Origin: Styela clava
Lineage: Eukaryota > Chordata > Ascidiacea > Stolidobranchia > Styelidae
Reading direction: 5' to 3'
Assembly (NCBI RefSeq): GCF_964204865.1
Contig: NC_135261.1
Location: 1,860,001 to 1,924,000, forward strand
Length of the DNA stretch: 64,000 bases
Position numbers and translations under genes: made by a program. Numbering within the stretch: position 1 is the first letter of the stretch; every line of letters begins with the position of its first letter. The notes beneath the pieces are model-generated. The model was not told where the DNA came from. It did no database searches and saw nothing but the letters and a program-made list of their open reading frames with translations. Below are positions 53,271-62,957 of the stretch, one piece after another.

Positions 53271-54538
53271 ATATCATACAATATTCTTCATGCTACCATG
53301 CGCACACAAAATTCCACTATATTGTAAAACAATAATTAAAATTTTACTAATTTCCTATTTCCGCTATAACACCTCCTGCATGGATGATTTTTTCACTTTA
53401 TTTCATTTCATCTCAATTTTTCCTTGCGCCTTTCGCTGATCTCTAATATTTATTTATTTCGCTTGACTCACATTTTCCACCTTAATTTTTTTTCTTGGGT
53501 CACGCTGATTTCAATTTTCACTCTATCATGTTTATCATATTGTGACACTGTTTGTGGATTGCTGCATTTCGCTTGGTAACTTTTTTTCGGTGTTACTTAG
53601 CTGCTTTTTTCATTTATTTCCTTACTGACTGCTTGCGGCTATTTACTACTTTACACTTCCACACCCACCGAGCTTTTTCTCACTTAATCTCTTCCTTGGG
53701 CCTCGCTGATTTCCATTTCCTTCTCAGCATTTCTACTTGCTTGCAAGATTGCTGTTTTCCATTTTAGTTTATCCAAGTTTCTCCTTCATTTGATTATATC
53801 CTTTTTGAATGCGCTGGTTGGCACTGGTATTTGCATTTTCCGACCTCTCGCTGATCCCACTGCCTTTACTCCGTCCCGCTTGATCGCTGATATTGAACTG
53901 AATGGACCCTCCAATCTATTTTCGCTCACTCCATCTTCATTTCCTTTGACTAAACCGCTGCTGGCATTGCTGGCTTTTTGTCGGCTTGTAGCTGGTCTAG
54001 CTTGATCTTTGATTTCCATCTTCACTCTACTTGACCGCAGCTCCCGCTTGCTTCTCGACTCCTTTTCCTTCCCGCCTGTCTTGTCTGCTAGTCCTTCCCT
54101 ACAATCTACCCGGTGTGGTTCGGCCCCGCCCCCATACCTTGCCTGATGTTTGAACACGTCTCTACGTTTCCCCTGAGTTACCGCTACCAACGAGGATCAA
54201 GTGGATTAAAATTTTACCTAATTGTTGATGTCACAATAGACAGCTCACGACGGGGTTCCCCCGAAAAAATTAAATTAAACATACTACGCTCGAAGCAGGT
54301 GTAGTGATGCATCAATAGAAGGCGTTCATTTTAGCCCATCGTGTTCGCTGCTTTCACTATTGAATATGTGAATATCTTGTTTTTAATTTGTGATCCATTT
54401 TTGCTTACTTTTTAAAAAGAAAAATGCGGTATTATGCAATCTTAGCGACAAGACTCATAAAATAAAGTAGTGGATATGCAAACCAAATTTCTGTGGGGAA
54501 ATACCGAGAAATAATACACTAGTTGAGTAAAAAGTAAG
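53271..54538. other. Pyrimidine-rich block with one minus-strand frame
   Basis: 53370-54180 is strongly C+T-rich on the plus strand, with a recurring 'cgctgat' word. A minus frame of 134 codons (53786-54190) is rich in K, R, E, S and G and contains SARGRKMQIPVPTSAFKKDI. No family is recognised. The base asymmetry alone can create such a long frame. No splice-bounded gene could be defended. Confidence 0.35.
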
Positions 54539-54611
54539 CGCCCGATAAGGGACTTGAACCCTTGACCGTTGGATTAAAAGTCCAACGCTCTACCGACTGA
54601 GCTAACCGGGC
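54539..54611 (-). tRNA. tRNA-Lys (anticodon TTT)
   Basis: 73 nt, minus strand. The acceptor is GCCCGGT paired with ATCGGGC (one G-T) and the discriminator is G. The D arm is GCTCAGTCGGTAGAGC, the anticodon stem-loop is TTGGACTTTTAATCCAA with TTT, and the T arm is AAGGGTTCAAGTCCCTT. Both internal promoters are intact. CTTACTTTTTA downstream gives the Pol III terminator. No intron, and no encoded CCA. Confidence 0.97.
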
Positions 54612-54740
54612 TCACGGTACAGGCGAGTCGATGCATCCTGGAATAACTTGTCCTGTACCCGTAACCGCCCCTCTTCAAAATTAACGAGAACCACACACCA
54701 ACAGAAATGAAATGACATGGATGTTTCCCTGACCATTGAA

Positions 54741-54794
54741 AAAAAGCGAACAAATTCAGTTCCCTCCATATTTGTACACACACTTCTGGAGCGT
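54741..54794 (-). mobile_element. MITE family R2, terminal fragment
   Basis: Only the end survives: 'gcgaacaaattcagttccct' to 'gtacacacacttctggagcgtc'. The rest of the element is missing. Confidence 0.6.
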
Positions 54795-55106
54795 CAAATT
54801 TGATCCGCCATTATCGTCATGAAAACCTGGAATTCCGACTTAGGAAATACGTCTTTAAATCCAACCCTGAAGCCCCAGTCAAGCTAGCGATCTATCTATT
54901 TACTCTGAGACTAAGTCCACGGTTTTCGGCAGGGAAAAAATCCTATGCACATATCAGGCTAAAGAAACTACTTAGATCAGTGGTTTCAACTTTTCACGTT
55001 ACATTCATTCCGCCATCTATTTTGGAACTCTCTATTTCTCCCTCAATATGCCCAAAAATCTTTAATTGTTCAATCCTTAATCCCTAATGGATTTCTGAGC
55101 TAGTAT

Positions 55107-55371
55107 CAGTGGCGCAGCCAGGGGGTGGTTTTGCGGGTCCGATCCCCCCTCCCCCCTTTGGAAATGTGAAAAAAAAAATCATTTTTCTGTATCATAGAAA
55201 GCAATTTTCCGTAGCTTGAAATGCTTTTTAGACCCCCAACCCCCAAGACTAATAAAAACACGCGTATTCCAGCAATCGATCGTACCCGCTAGCTGTTTCG
55301 ATCTAACTTGCCAAAGAGAAATTTCAGAACCCCCCCCCCCCCTCCTTTGAAAATTTCTGGCTACGCCCCTG
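55107..55371. mobile_element. hAT-type MITE, CAGTGGCGCAGCCAGG ends
   Basis: 265 bp. Ends cagtggcgcagccagggg and tctggctacgcccctg. A perfect 8-bp duplication gctagtat flanks it (55099-55106 and 55372-55379). Internal poly-C runs. Diverged relatives are at 8170-8320, 10383-10500 and 25091-25330. Confidence 0.93.
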
Positions 55372-55445
55372 GCTAGTATATTGCGCAAGTTGCACTTTTG
55401 TACAGAATAGGTAATTTATGTTTGCATAAGTAAACAATATTAACA

Positions 55446-55527
55446 ACTCCCGTAGTATGCGCACCAAGATGGCGCACAACCTGAACACTGTATGTGTACC
55501 AGGTTAAGGTTCAGGTTGTGCGCCATC
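55446..55527. mobile_element. Foldback MITE, truncated
   Basis: The left arm is complete (actcccgtagtatgcgcacc, 'aagatggcgcacaacctgaa') and the palindrome continues to 'ggttgtgcgccatc'. The right terminal arm is missing. Confidence 0.65.
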
Positions 55528-55936
55528 AATATTGCAGTAATATTAAAAATATTAGTACCATAGTTGTACCACACTACTAAGTCAAATTCCTACCCAAAAC
55601 AGACAAAATTTTGTCTAGAGAAAGCTGATTGAACAAAAGCGAGAGTGCGACTTGCGCATAGTTCCCAGGTATTGATCCATCAAAGTTAAATGAAGTACTT
55701 TTTATGCATAAAGAGGGGGAATGAAGATTCCAAGAGTTATGCTTACCCCTTCCCAAGATAACCCCTACCCAGCCATATATAGGAAAAGATATTCAACTTT
55801 CAGCTTTTTTAGCATATCAAGTGATTTCATACAAGTTGGCACAACACATGCACAATGAGTCTGATAGGTATATGAATACAAAGTGAAAGAAAACACATGT
55901 TTTTTTATGTGAAATGTTTTCTTTGTCCCTTTTTTA

Positions 55937-56146
55937 CGCATAATGGGTGCCCAGCACTGCATTTTATTACGCCCGATATATGTTCTCATTTTATGTTCCA
56001 CCCATTTCAACATTCTCTTCATGTGAAATGTGTTTAAGTGTCGCATAATGGGTGCCCAGCACTGCATTTTATTACGCCGATATATGTTCTCATTTTATGT
56101 TCCACCCATTTCAACTTTTTCTTCATGTGAAATGTTTTTAAGTGTC
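55937..56146 (-). repeat. 105-bp tandem duplication
   Basis: 55937-56041 and 56042-56146 are near-identical ('cgcataatgggtgcccagca', 'ctgcattttattacgcc', 'tatgttctcattttatgttc', 'cacccatttcaac'). The period of 105 is a multiple of three. The minus frame 55765-56067 shows the peptide NKMQCWAPIMR twice. A coding origin is possible but unproven. Confidence 0.8.
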
Positions 56147-56460
56147 CCTTTTTATCAAGAAGCATAGTGATTGCCCGACAAATATATGTTTGTCGGTCGG
56201 CGAGTACACTTTATTTAATTACGCTTGCCATCGAATCTGATTTCCCTACATGGATGCCAATCTCGTCGGGGCTAATTATGTGCGAGACGATTGACCGCCT
56301 CGTCCTTGTAGGATTTGAAACACTACTGGTGACGGTGAACAATACCAAAATCAGGAACCCAGAAGTAAACAAAGCGACTTTTAAAAGGTCTCCATGAGTT
56401 TACTGCACACCATTAAAACAATATAGCAGAATGGAAATTACTCGCCTTTGCGGGTTAGCT

Positions 56461-56696
56461 TGTACTCCTGTAGTATGTGAACCAAGGTGGCGGACACCGG
56501 AACATAGTATGTGTACCAGGTTAGGGTTAGGCCATAATTTTAGGTACAAATACTACGGGAGTCACCTGAATAGTCCCCGAGCTCGTAATAGAACTGAAAT
56601 AGGGAATATTGGAATAAAATAATAGCCTAACCTTAACCTGATACACATAATATGTTCCGGTGTCCGACATCTTGGTTCGCATACTTTAGGTGTACC
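56461..56696. mobile_element. Foldback MITE, medium form (R3)
   Basis: 236 bp. Ends tgtactcctgtagtatgtga and cgcatactttaggtgtacc. The flanks ggttagct and gggtagct are an 8-bp duplication with one mismatch. It has paired 'accaaggtggcggacaccgg' and 'ccggtgtccgacatcttgg' arms. Confidence 0.82.
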
Positions 56697-56897
56697 GGGT
56701 AGCTTGCGTAAGATGACAAATCAGGAATATTATACAAACACACGAGTAACACAGACAATGAGACGAAAAAGTATTCACTGTTTCGATTTGAGCATTTCAT
56801 CTATGCGAGAAGTTTAGTGTGGCTAACCAATTCACTGTACAAGGGAATTTGAAAATTATCTGAAGAACTTCCAAGAGAAAACGATACAGTATTTGGA

Positions 56898-57353
56898 GGT
56901 ACTCTCGTAGTGTGTGTACCTGGTTAGGGTTAGGCCATAATTTGGTGCTCCCGAAGTATGCGAACCATGATGGCGGACATCGGAACGTAACATGGGTAAC
57001 AGGTTAGGGTTAGGCGATAATTTCTTTCTAATTTTCCTTATTTTAGTCCTATTATCAGTTCGAAGACTAGCCAAGAGCCTCCCGTAGTATTTATACCTAA
57101 AATTATGGCCTAACCCTAACCTAGTACACATATTACATTCCGATGTCCGCCATCTTCGTTCGCATACTTCGGGAGCCCCCATAATTTTATTTCGATTTTC
57201 CTTATTTTAGTTTTATTACGGGTTCGAGGACTGTCTTTGATAGCCAAGTGAATGTACCCCTTCTCATAGATTTCAGTACTTTTGCACAACTTGATGTAAA
57301 GCAGGCGAACAAAATTAGTTGCCTCCATATTGGCACACACACTTCTAGAGCGC
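56898..57353 (-). mobile_element. MITE family R2 split by an R3 insertion
   Basis: The left part 56898-56943 (ggtactctcgtagtgtgtgt ... 'aggccataattt') and the right part 57180-57353 ('cataattttatttcgatttt' ... 'cacttctagagcgcc') join into one R2 copy once 56944-57179 and one TSD are removed. Confidence 0.82.
56944..57179. mobile_element. Foldback MITE (R3) nested in R2
   Basis: 236 bp with ends ggtgctcccgaagtatgcga and cgcatacttcgggagcccc. A perfect 8-bp duplication cataattt flanks it (56936-56943 and 57180-57187). It differs at only about 6-8 positions from the copy at 61453-61688. Confidence 0.92.
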
Positions 57354-57522
57354 CATATTCAGTGCTGCCTTGTATTTAAAATGCCGTTCCTGGAGTTACT
57401 TTGTTTGGCCAGAGTCGTATCAGAGTCGTATTTTCGTGTGTTACGGGTCGGTTATTTTTTGCTGTAAACTTTTTTAATTGTACAATGTTTGACTTTTTTC
57501 TTTCTCCTGATTACTGTGAGAC

Positions 57523-57543
57523 CCCCCCCCCCCCCCCCCCCCC
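57523..57543. repeat. Poly-C run
   Basis: About 20 consecutive C, close in size to the G run at 20426-20447. Confidence 0.9.
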
Positions 57544-57902
57544 TTCACCAGGAAATACAATTTTTACGTTTTTTTTTTTTATTGTTTGTACAAAGTGTAT
57601 TCACATGATGATGAAAAAATGAAATACTGCTAACTGCTAATAGGTTTTCAATGTTAGCGTAATATTTTGGAAATATTTTATTTACGCAATTCTATAGCAA
57701 TGTTAATATGAAAATCACGTTTTGATTTGTCAATGCGTATTGAAGATTGTAGAATAAACATAAAAATAATAAAGAAAAGCAATTAAACATAAATGAATTA
57801 TGTCCGAAAATGTTCTTATCAAAATATTCAAGTATTCTACAGTTATATTTGCAGCTTTTGTTAATCTTAAAATTTCCCCAATGGATCTATTTTGCGTTAA
57901 AC
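57544..57902. other. No gene seen
   Basis: A+T-rich sequence with no supported frame or recognised repeat. Confidence 0.3.
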
Positions 57903-58319
57903 CAGGGGTGGGCGATTATTTTTAGAGTTGGCCAGACACAGATAATAGGCTTGGATACTGGGGCGGAAGCATAAAGCTTAATATGAAAAACTATGAATAA
58001 AAAACAGTTTATTTACAAATGCTAGTTCAAAAGCTTTAAGTTTCAGTGGTTCTCAAATTTTTCAGCTGTCAAATCTCGGGCCATGTAAGTGTGACGTAAA
58101 AAGTTACTTTTCATGAATGATATTTACAGTGTTACAGAAAGCAAAATGAAAAACAATAAGCCTCGTGCCAACATTGAATTTAATCGCAATTTTAACAAAT
58201 TTCTTGAGTTAATTTTACCTAAAACATCAAAATTTGGTTAATTATAGTTTGGTTGTGGCAGCATCAGGCAGGCCAGATTGAATTACTCAACAGGCCTTAG
58301 TTTGCCTATGTCAGTTCTG
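57903..58319. mobile_element. hAT-type MITE, 11121 family, rearranged
   Basis: The left end is caggggtgggcgattatttt. The right part has 'gcagcatcaggcaggccaga' and 'aggccttagtttgcc' as in 11121-11396. A second MITE left end (cagtggttctcaaat at 58044) lies within it, so at least two elements are interleaved. Confidence 0.5.
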
Positions 58320-59037
58320 GACACTTTAAACTAGCACAGGGTGGTCCATATGCAGGCCCGCGGGACACATGTGGCCCGCCGCTACATTATCTGTGGCCCG
58401 CGTCACATTCGGAGAGTAATCAAAAAATCGCATTTCGTGTTGTTTCGTAATAAAATTATTCAGAAATATCTTTTGACATATTGTTACAATACTTATGTGA
58501 CTGAATTGACTATTGTTATGGCTAGCCGAGGCAAATAGCGAAGTTGGATGATGTGCTTGGCAGTCTAAATTATTATCTGGCTTTCTATCTTTTTGGCCAG
58601 GAATATATGCTAACAATATAGGCATCATAGAAAACTAAAAATCGAATGCGGATTCTATTAGCCTGGGATGTCTATGTCTGATAACTATGTGTTCGCACAA
58701 TAAAAGGGTTTGTTTTGTATTGCACTGTTTACCTATTCTTGGCACTATTGTGGCCCTAGAACAATGCAAAAAAAAATTTTGGCCCGCATAGCCTACAACC
58801 TTGGACCACCCTGAACTAGCAGCATGAAGTTGAACTCTTAAACATGCTCCCAGATAAAGATACGAGAACAACAGCTCTATGCAATCTCTAAAGTCTAAAC
58901 AATAAAAAAATGTGAATATCCAAACTAAGGCAGACAAAATCAAGTCTAACAAATATTTTTTATTATAATTAACTTCATGCCCCCTCAAAATTATTTACGC
59001 CCCCTTGTGGGGTGCGCCCGCCATTCAAGAACCACTG
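58044..59037. mobile_element. hAT-type MITE, CAGTGGTTCTCAA ends, with inserts
   Basis: Left end cagtggttctcaaattttt, right end gccattcaagaaccactg. Between them lie part of an 11121-family MITE and the complete element 58337-58813. The minus frames here are non-coding. Confidence 0.55.
58337..58813. mobile_element. hAT-type MITE, CAGGGTGGTCCA ends
   Basis: 477 bp with ends cagggtggtccatatgcagg and caaccttggaccaccctg, and a perfect 8-bp duplication aactagca (58329-58336 and 58814-58821). 'gtggcccgc' motifs are near both ends. Non-coding. Confidence 0.93.
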
Positions 59038-59420
59038 GCACCTATAATAATGAGAAACACAATGTAACAATCGAGGTCATTATGACTATATTTTCATCGA
59101 TATTTTAAACAGAAATTTATTAAGCCGTAATCTGCCACCAATGCGTTAAACGATTTAAGGTTGAATATTGATAGGTTCTGCAAAAATAACGATAACTTCA
59201 GAAGTATTAAATACGAGACACGGTATATTATAATTTTTGAACCTCAAATTTTGAAGAAAAAAAACAGACTATGTCATAAATTTTGATACATGGAACTATC
59301 TTTGGTGAAATATGAATCACTTGTTTAGTAAATGCCAACTTTTATTTTAATTTTTTTGAATTAATTTTGACATAAAATGAATATTTGAATAAACAAAGAC
59401 AACTGAAAGCAATTCAATAA

Positions 59421-59631
59421 TATAGGGTATCCATGAAGTCTTTGAAAAATTTTAAAATTGCAGAGGGAATTCATCGATACCATTTATTGTTTTGGCCCTC
59501 GCAGATGTATTGAATGGAGTAAAAGCACTTAAATACTTACTGATTAAAAAACAACAAACCTGGTTAAGATATATTAAGAACTGACTTTATAACAAATTGA
59601 AATTGTAAAAGGACCTCATCGACACCCTGTA
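59421..59631. mobile_element. Mariner-like MITE, copy in first duplicate
   Basis: Left end tatagggtatccatgaagtc, right end gacctcatcgacaccctgta. TA at both borders. The imperfect TIRs continue for about 40 bp. Non-coding. Confidence 0.8.
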
Positions 59632-59799
59632 TTTATCACATATTATGAACAAAAAGGTAAAAATAATGAAATTTCTTGAGCACATCTAAGAAATAGAGTA
59701 ATTAGTAATCAATCTGTAAATTCAGCGGGGAATATTGTTTGCAGTAGATTTATAAATGAACATGGTTGCTAAATCAAAGACTTTTCTTTTTCAGATCGG

Positions 59800-60075
59800 T
59801 GATGTGGCGCATCGTGCTAAGCGTTAGAAATACGCTCGCCACCGCACCTCTGATTACCCTGTGTGGGTTCGCAGTTAGAATAATGTGGGGATGAAAATGT
59901 GCGAAAGGATTGTTGGAATCCTCGGCACCGCAGGGTGGGTCACGCAACCACTGGTTGATCGGTCACAGCTTTCTTCTAACAAATAACTGGCTAACTAATC
60001 CAATACCGACATGGACTGGTAACCGGACGAGAGATCGTGGTTCGCCATATGATTAAGCCGTGTTATCTCTGGTTT
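59800..60075 (+). mobile_element. tRNA-derived SINE
   Basis: The head has 'gtggcgcatcgtgctaagcg' (box-A-like), 'cgccaccgcacctctgatta' and 'cctgtgtgggttcgcag' (box-B-like, degraded). The body has 'aataactggctaactaatcc', 'gacatggactggtaaccgg' and 'gtggttcgccatatgattaa'. It matches 33466-33760 (minus) and the tandem cluster at 3960-6120. Confidence 0.7.
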
Positions 60076-60690
60076 CATGAATTCGACTTATAATAAAATT
60101 GTTACCAAACTAAGGGGTCGGCTTTTTCATGCATAACTTTATCCAAAATAAGGCAGGAAAAATCAAATCTATCAAATATTTTTGACTATGATAAACTTCA
60201 TGCCCCCTTAAAATTGTCTACGCCCCCTTGTGGTACATATAATCACTGGTACATATAATAATAAGAAGCACAATGTAACAATCGGGATCATTATGACGTG
60301 ATTTTAATCGATCTTTTCCCTAAAAATCCATAAAAACTATAGTCGTAATTTCAGCAGACACTAGTGGGCCGGATAAAAAACAACTCGGGCCGCGGGCTGT
60401 AATTAACCCGCCCCTGCATTAAACGATTCAAGGTTAAATATTGATAAGTTTTGCGGAAATATCGATAAATTCAGATGTTTGAAATACGAGCCACTATGTA
60501 ATATAATTTTTTAATTTCGAATTAAGTACTGAATATGCCATGAATTTTTATATATGGAACTATCTTTGGTAAAATATGAATCACTTTTTTAGTAAATTCC
60601 ATTTTTTTTTTAAATTTCTTGAATTATTTTTGACATAAAATGAATATTTGAATAAACTAAACAAAAACAGCTGAAAGCAATTTGATAATA

Positions 60691-60905
60691 TAGGGTATCC
60701 ATGAGGTCTTTAAAAAAATTTAAAATTGCAAAGGAATTTTATCGATACCATTTATTGTTTTGGCCCTCACTGATGTATTAAATGAAGTAAGAATAGTTAT
60801 ACAATTATTGATTAAAAATTAAAAATCAATAAATCTGATTAAGATATATTGAGAACTGACTTTATAACAAATTGAAATTGTAAAGGGACTTTATGGACAC
60901 CCTAT
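60691..60905. mobile_element. Mariner-like MITE, copy in second duplicate
   Basis: Same ends and interior as 59421-59631 ('tagggtatccatgaggtctt' to 'gactttatggacaccctata'). It was duplicated together with its flanks. Confidence 0.78.
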
Positions 60906-61230
60906 ATTGTTTTGGCCGTCACAAATGTATTGAATGAAGTAAAAATACTTGAACAATTACTGAATAAAAAACAGCAAACCTGGATAAGATACGCTGATTA
61001 TTTGGTTTCAACAAAATGTCCAACAAAAAATTGAAAGAAAAATTTGACAGAACCAGAACGAAAAAACAAAAAGTCAGCTCAAGAAGGAAACAATTTCAAA
61101 AATTCAGACCGAGAATGTAGCAATATGTCCGAATCAAAAAGAAATTGCAATAACTGGATAAGATATATTGAGAAAATATTTCATAACAAATTGAAATTGC
61201 AAATGGACTTTATGAACACCCTGTATTTAT
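60906..61230. mobile_element. Mariner-like MITE, truncated, with 130-bp insert
   Basis: Begins in the middle of the MITE ('ttgttttggccgtcacaaat') and ends gactttatgaacaccctgta. About 130 bp of unrelated A-rich sequence (61005-61135, 'gacagaaccagaacgaaaaa') is inserted at a 'ctggataagata' word that is repeated on both sides. Confidence 0.6.
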
Positions 61231-61297
61231 CAAATACTATGAACAAAAAGGTAAAAATTGTTACAATTTGTAGGGTCGGTTTATATGTGGGATATAC

Positions 61298-61345
61298 AGT
61301 GATTTCCCTACCCCCCTAATTTTCAGGTGTGACACCATACTTCAA
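61298..61345. mobile_element. CAGTGATTTCCCTAC end fragment
   Basis: acagtgatttccctaccccc followed by 'ctaattttcaggtgtgacac'. This is the inverse of the border at 29145-29165. A single end only. Confidence 0.4.
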
Positions 61346-61452
61346 TTGTAAAAATAAATATATCTGAATATTTTCAGAAAGTGGCTCATATGCCGGTGAA
61401 AATAATCAGTCATATTCATGACACCTGTTCATAAGTTATAAATAGTTTTATC

Positions 61453-61688
61453 GGTGCTCCCGAAGTATGCGAACCAAGATGGCGGACATCGGAACGTAAC
61501 ATGGGTAACAGGTTAGGGTTAGGCGATAATTTTTTTCCAATTTTCCTTATTTTAGTCCTATTATCAGTTCGAAGACTAGCCAAGAGCCTCCCGTAGTATT
61601 TATACCTAAAATTATGGCCTAACCCCAACCTAGTACACATATTACATTCCGATGTCCGCCATCTTGGTTCGCATACTTCGGGAGCCGC
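61453..61688. mobile_element. Foldback MITE (R3), young copy
   Basis: 236 bp with ends ggtgctcccgaagtatgcga and cttcgggagccgc. A perfect 8-bp duplication gttttatc flanks it (61445-61452 and 61689-61696). The arms of about 45 bp pair almost perfectly ('accaagatggcggacatcgg' with 'ccgatgtccgccatcttgg'). Confidence 0.93.
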
Positions 61689-61878
61689 GTTTTATCACTA
61701 ATACCAAAATATTTACCACCACCTGAAATTGCCCTGACAGTTTGCTATAACAGTTGCATGAAAGTTTAAACTTCACACAGGACGTATCGGGAATAATCTG
61801 GGTGGTTGAGAATGTATTGATATCGGCTTGTTGAATCTTCATGAATCCTGATGAATATGTTTTTTGTCACGAGAATAC

Positions 61879-61964
61879 CTCTGCCCATTGAATGGATACC
61901 CTGGGTACCATTTGAAATCCCTGTATGATGTCACAGTTTCGTTTTGGAAACGAAGAATCTGATT
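61879..61964 (-). CDS. C-type-lectin-like gene, downstream exon
   Basis: On the minus strand a 'ttttttgttttag' acceptor opens an exon in phase 0 reading NQILRFQNETVTSYRDFKWY, then PGYPFNGQ. The W-Y-P-G-Y-P motif is the WxPGxP-type loop that precedes the Ca-site region in many C-type-lectin-like domains. A donor-like AG|GTATTC follows at 61878. If it is not used, the frame runs on to a stop at 61839. It joins in phase with the exon at 62693-62907. The C-terminal cysteine half of the domain was not found further down. Confidence 0.65.
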
Positions 61965-62692
61965 CTAAAACAAAAAAGTAAAACTATATTAGGTGTTTAT
62001 TTATTAGAACAATTTGATTATATTCAAAAGTTATGGAAGTTAAACGTTGCCGCTACTTTCTAAAGCCCGGAGTTTTTTGTAATGTATTTGATTTTTATAC
62101 ATTACTATTTTTAATTATATAAATTGTTCGACTTCTTTCTATTCAACCTGTATCGAAGTTAGACTTTAATCACAGGTGTCGCTGCTCAATAAGCGAAAAA
62201 TTTATCACGTTATTAGAAAGACTTCAACGTCTTTCAAAAAATCACTATAAAAAAACTCAACTATCACGAGCTGAGCCAGGAGGACTTCGACAAATGTTTT
62301 AGTGAAACTTATTTAGAGATCAATTACATCGCGGACCAATTATTCCATGCCGAAAACCGATCGTATTTTTTACGTCGCAATCTGGTTGTTTGGTCACAAT
62401 TAATTTCGAACAAATTTAGTTATCGCCATATTTAAACTGCTTAGTTGTCCTTTTCTTGTCATTGTTAGAAACTGCTTGTCTGAGGAAGTCTGATTTTGGT
62501 CAGACGAAACGTTACAGAAATACATTTGTGTTAGTGTGCAGCAGTACTCCCGAATAGCATAGTATGATATTTTTTCTTTGCATTATATGCATACTGATCC
62601 ACTAGCGCAAAGGCATTGAGGAAGGATTGGGAGTTAGTCTCACGTAATCTCTACTGATAGTAATATTGATAAAGCTTTTATATTTAACTCAC
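61965..62692 (-). other. Intron of the C-type-lectin-like gene
   Basis: A 728-bp interval bounded by donor GTGAGT (62692) and the acceptor AG at 61965-61966. It contains the hammerhead-like repeat at 62463-62650 and otherwise A+T-rich sequence. Confidence 0.55.
62463..62650 (+). repeat. Repeat with hammerhead-like hairpin (62480-62510)
   Basis: CTGAGGA, one extra A, GTCTGA, loop, GTCAGAC, GAAAC in order, then 'gttacagaaatacatttgtg'. It matches the inverted block at 30231-30330, with changes that keep the stem. The downstream 'gcatactgatccactagcgc' and 'gagttagtctcacgtaatct' also match 30355-30420. Confidence 0.45.
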
Positions 62693-62907
62693 AATTGGAT
62701 CGTGTGTCATGCCGAGACGAAAATATTTATATGATTGCCCGTCCAACTTGTTGTCACGAATGAATGTCATTATCATGTCCATATGTTTTTGATTGTAAAT
62801 ATTCGCAAGTTCACCACCGAGCTGTCGACATTTGGCGATTGCTGATGCTTTAAGAACTTGTTCAGATGCCAACGGTATGAATATTCTTCCGTCATAACAC
62901 ACAATAT
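62693..62907 (-). CDS. C-type-lectin-like gene, internal exon
   Basis: A 215-bp exon, minus strand, between acceptor 'tttgaattacag' and donor ATT|GTGAGT. After two bases of a split codon it reads IVCYDGRIFIPLASEQV, then KCRQLGGELANI, then IRDNKL and YFRLGMTHDPI. The C-x-x-x-G-G-x-L-A-x-I pattern is the classic first-helix region of a C-type-lectin domain, and the intron phases join cleanly to 61879-61964. Such proteins bind carbohydrates or other ligands outside the cell. Upstream exons with the signal peptide must lie to the right of the window. Confidence 0.75.
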
Positions 62908-62957
62908 CTGTAATTCAAATAATTTGCAATTGTTAAATCATAATAATTGATCTAAGT

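Larger units (their letters stand above)
58923..60906. repeat. Local duplication: 58923-59640 and 60147-60906
   Basis: The two blocks share in order 'aacttcatgcccccttaaaa'-type sequence, 'tacgcccccttgtgg', 'cacaatgtaacaatcg', 'ttaaacgatt', 'catggaactatctttggt', 'gacataaaatgaatatttga' and a mariner-like MITE with 'atatagggtatccatga'. A SINE (59800-60075) lies between them. The second block contains a hAT-like tail near 60360-60415 that is absent from the first. Confidence 0.75.

Noticed and set aside
53786-54190. 134-codon minus frame as a real protein
   Set aside because: The region has extreme purine asymmetry, which removes stop codons and gives a Lys/Arg/Glu/Ser-rich sequence by composition. 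It is kept only as a low-confidence regional note.
56510-56535. Telomere-like TTAGGGTTAGG words
   Set aside because: They occur as a fixed internal motif of the R2 and R3 MITEs in many copies and never extend into telomeric arrays.
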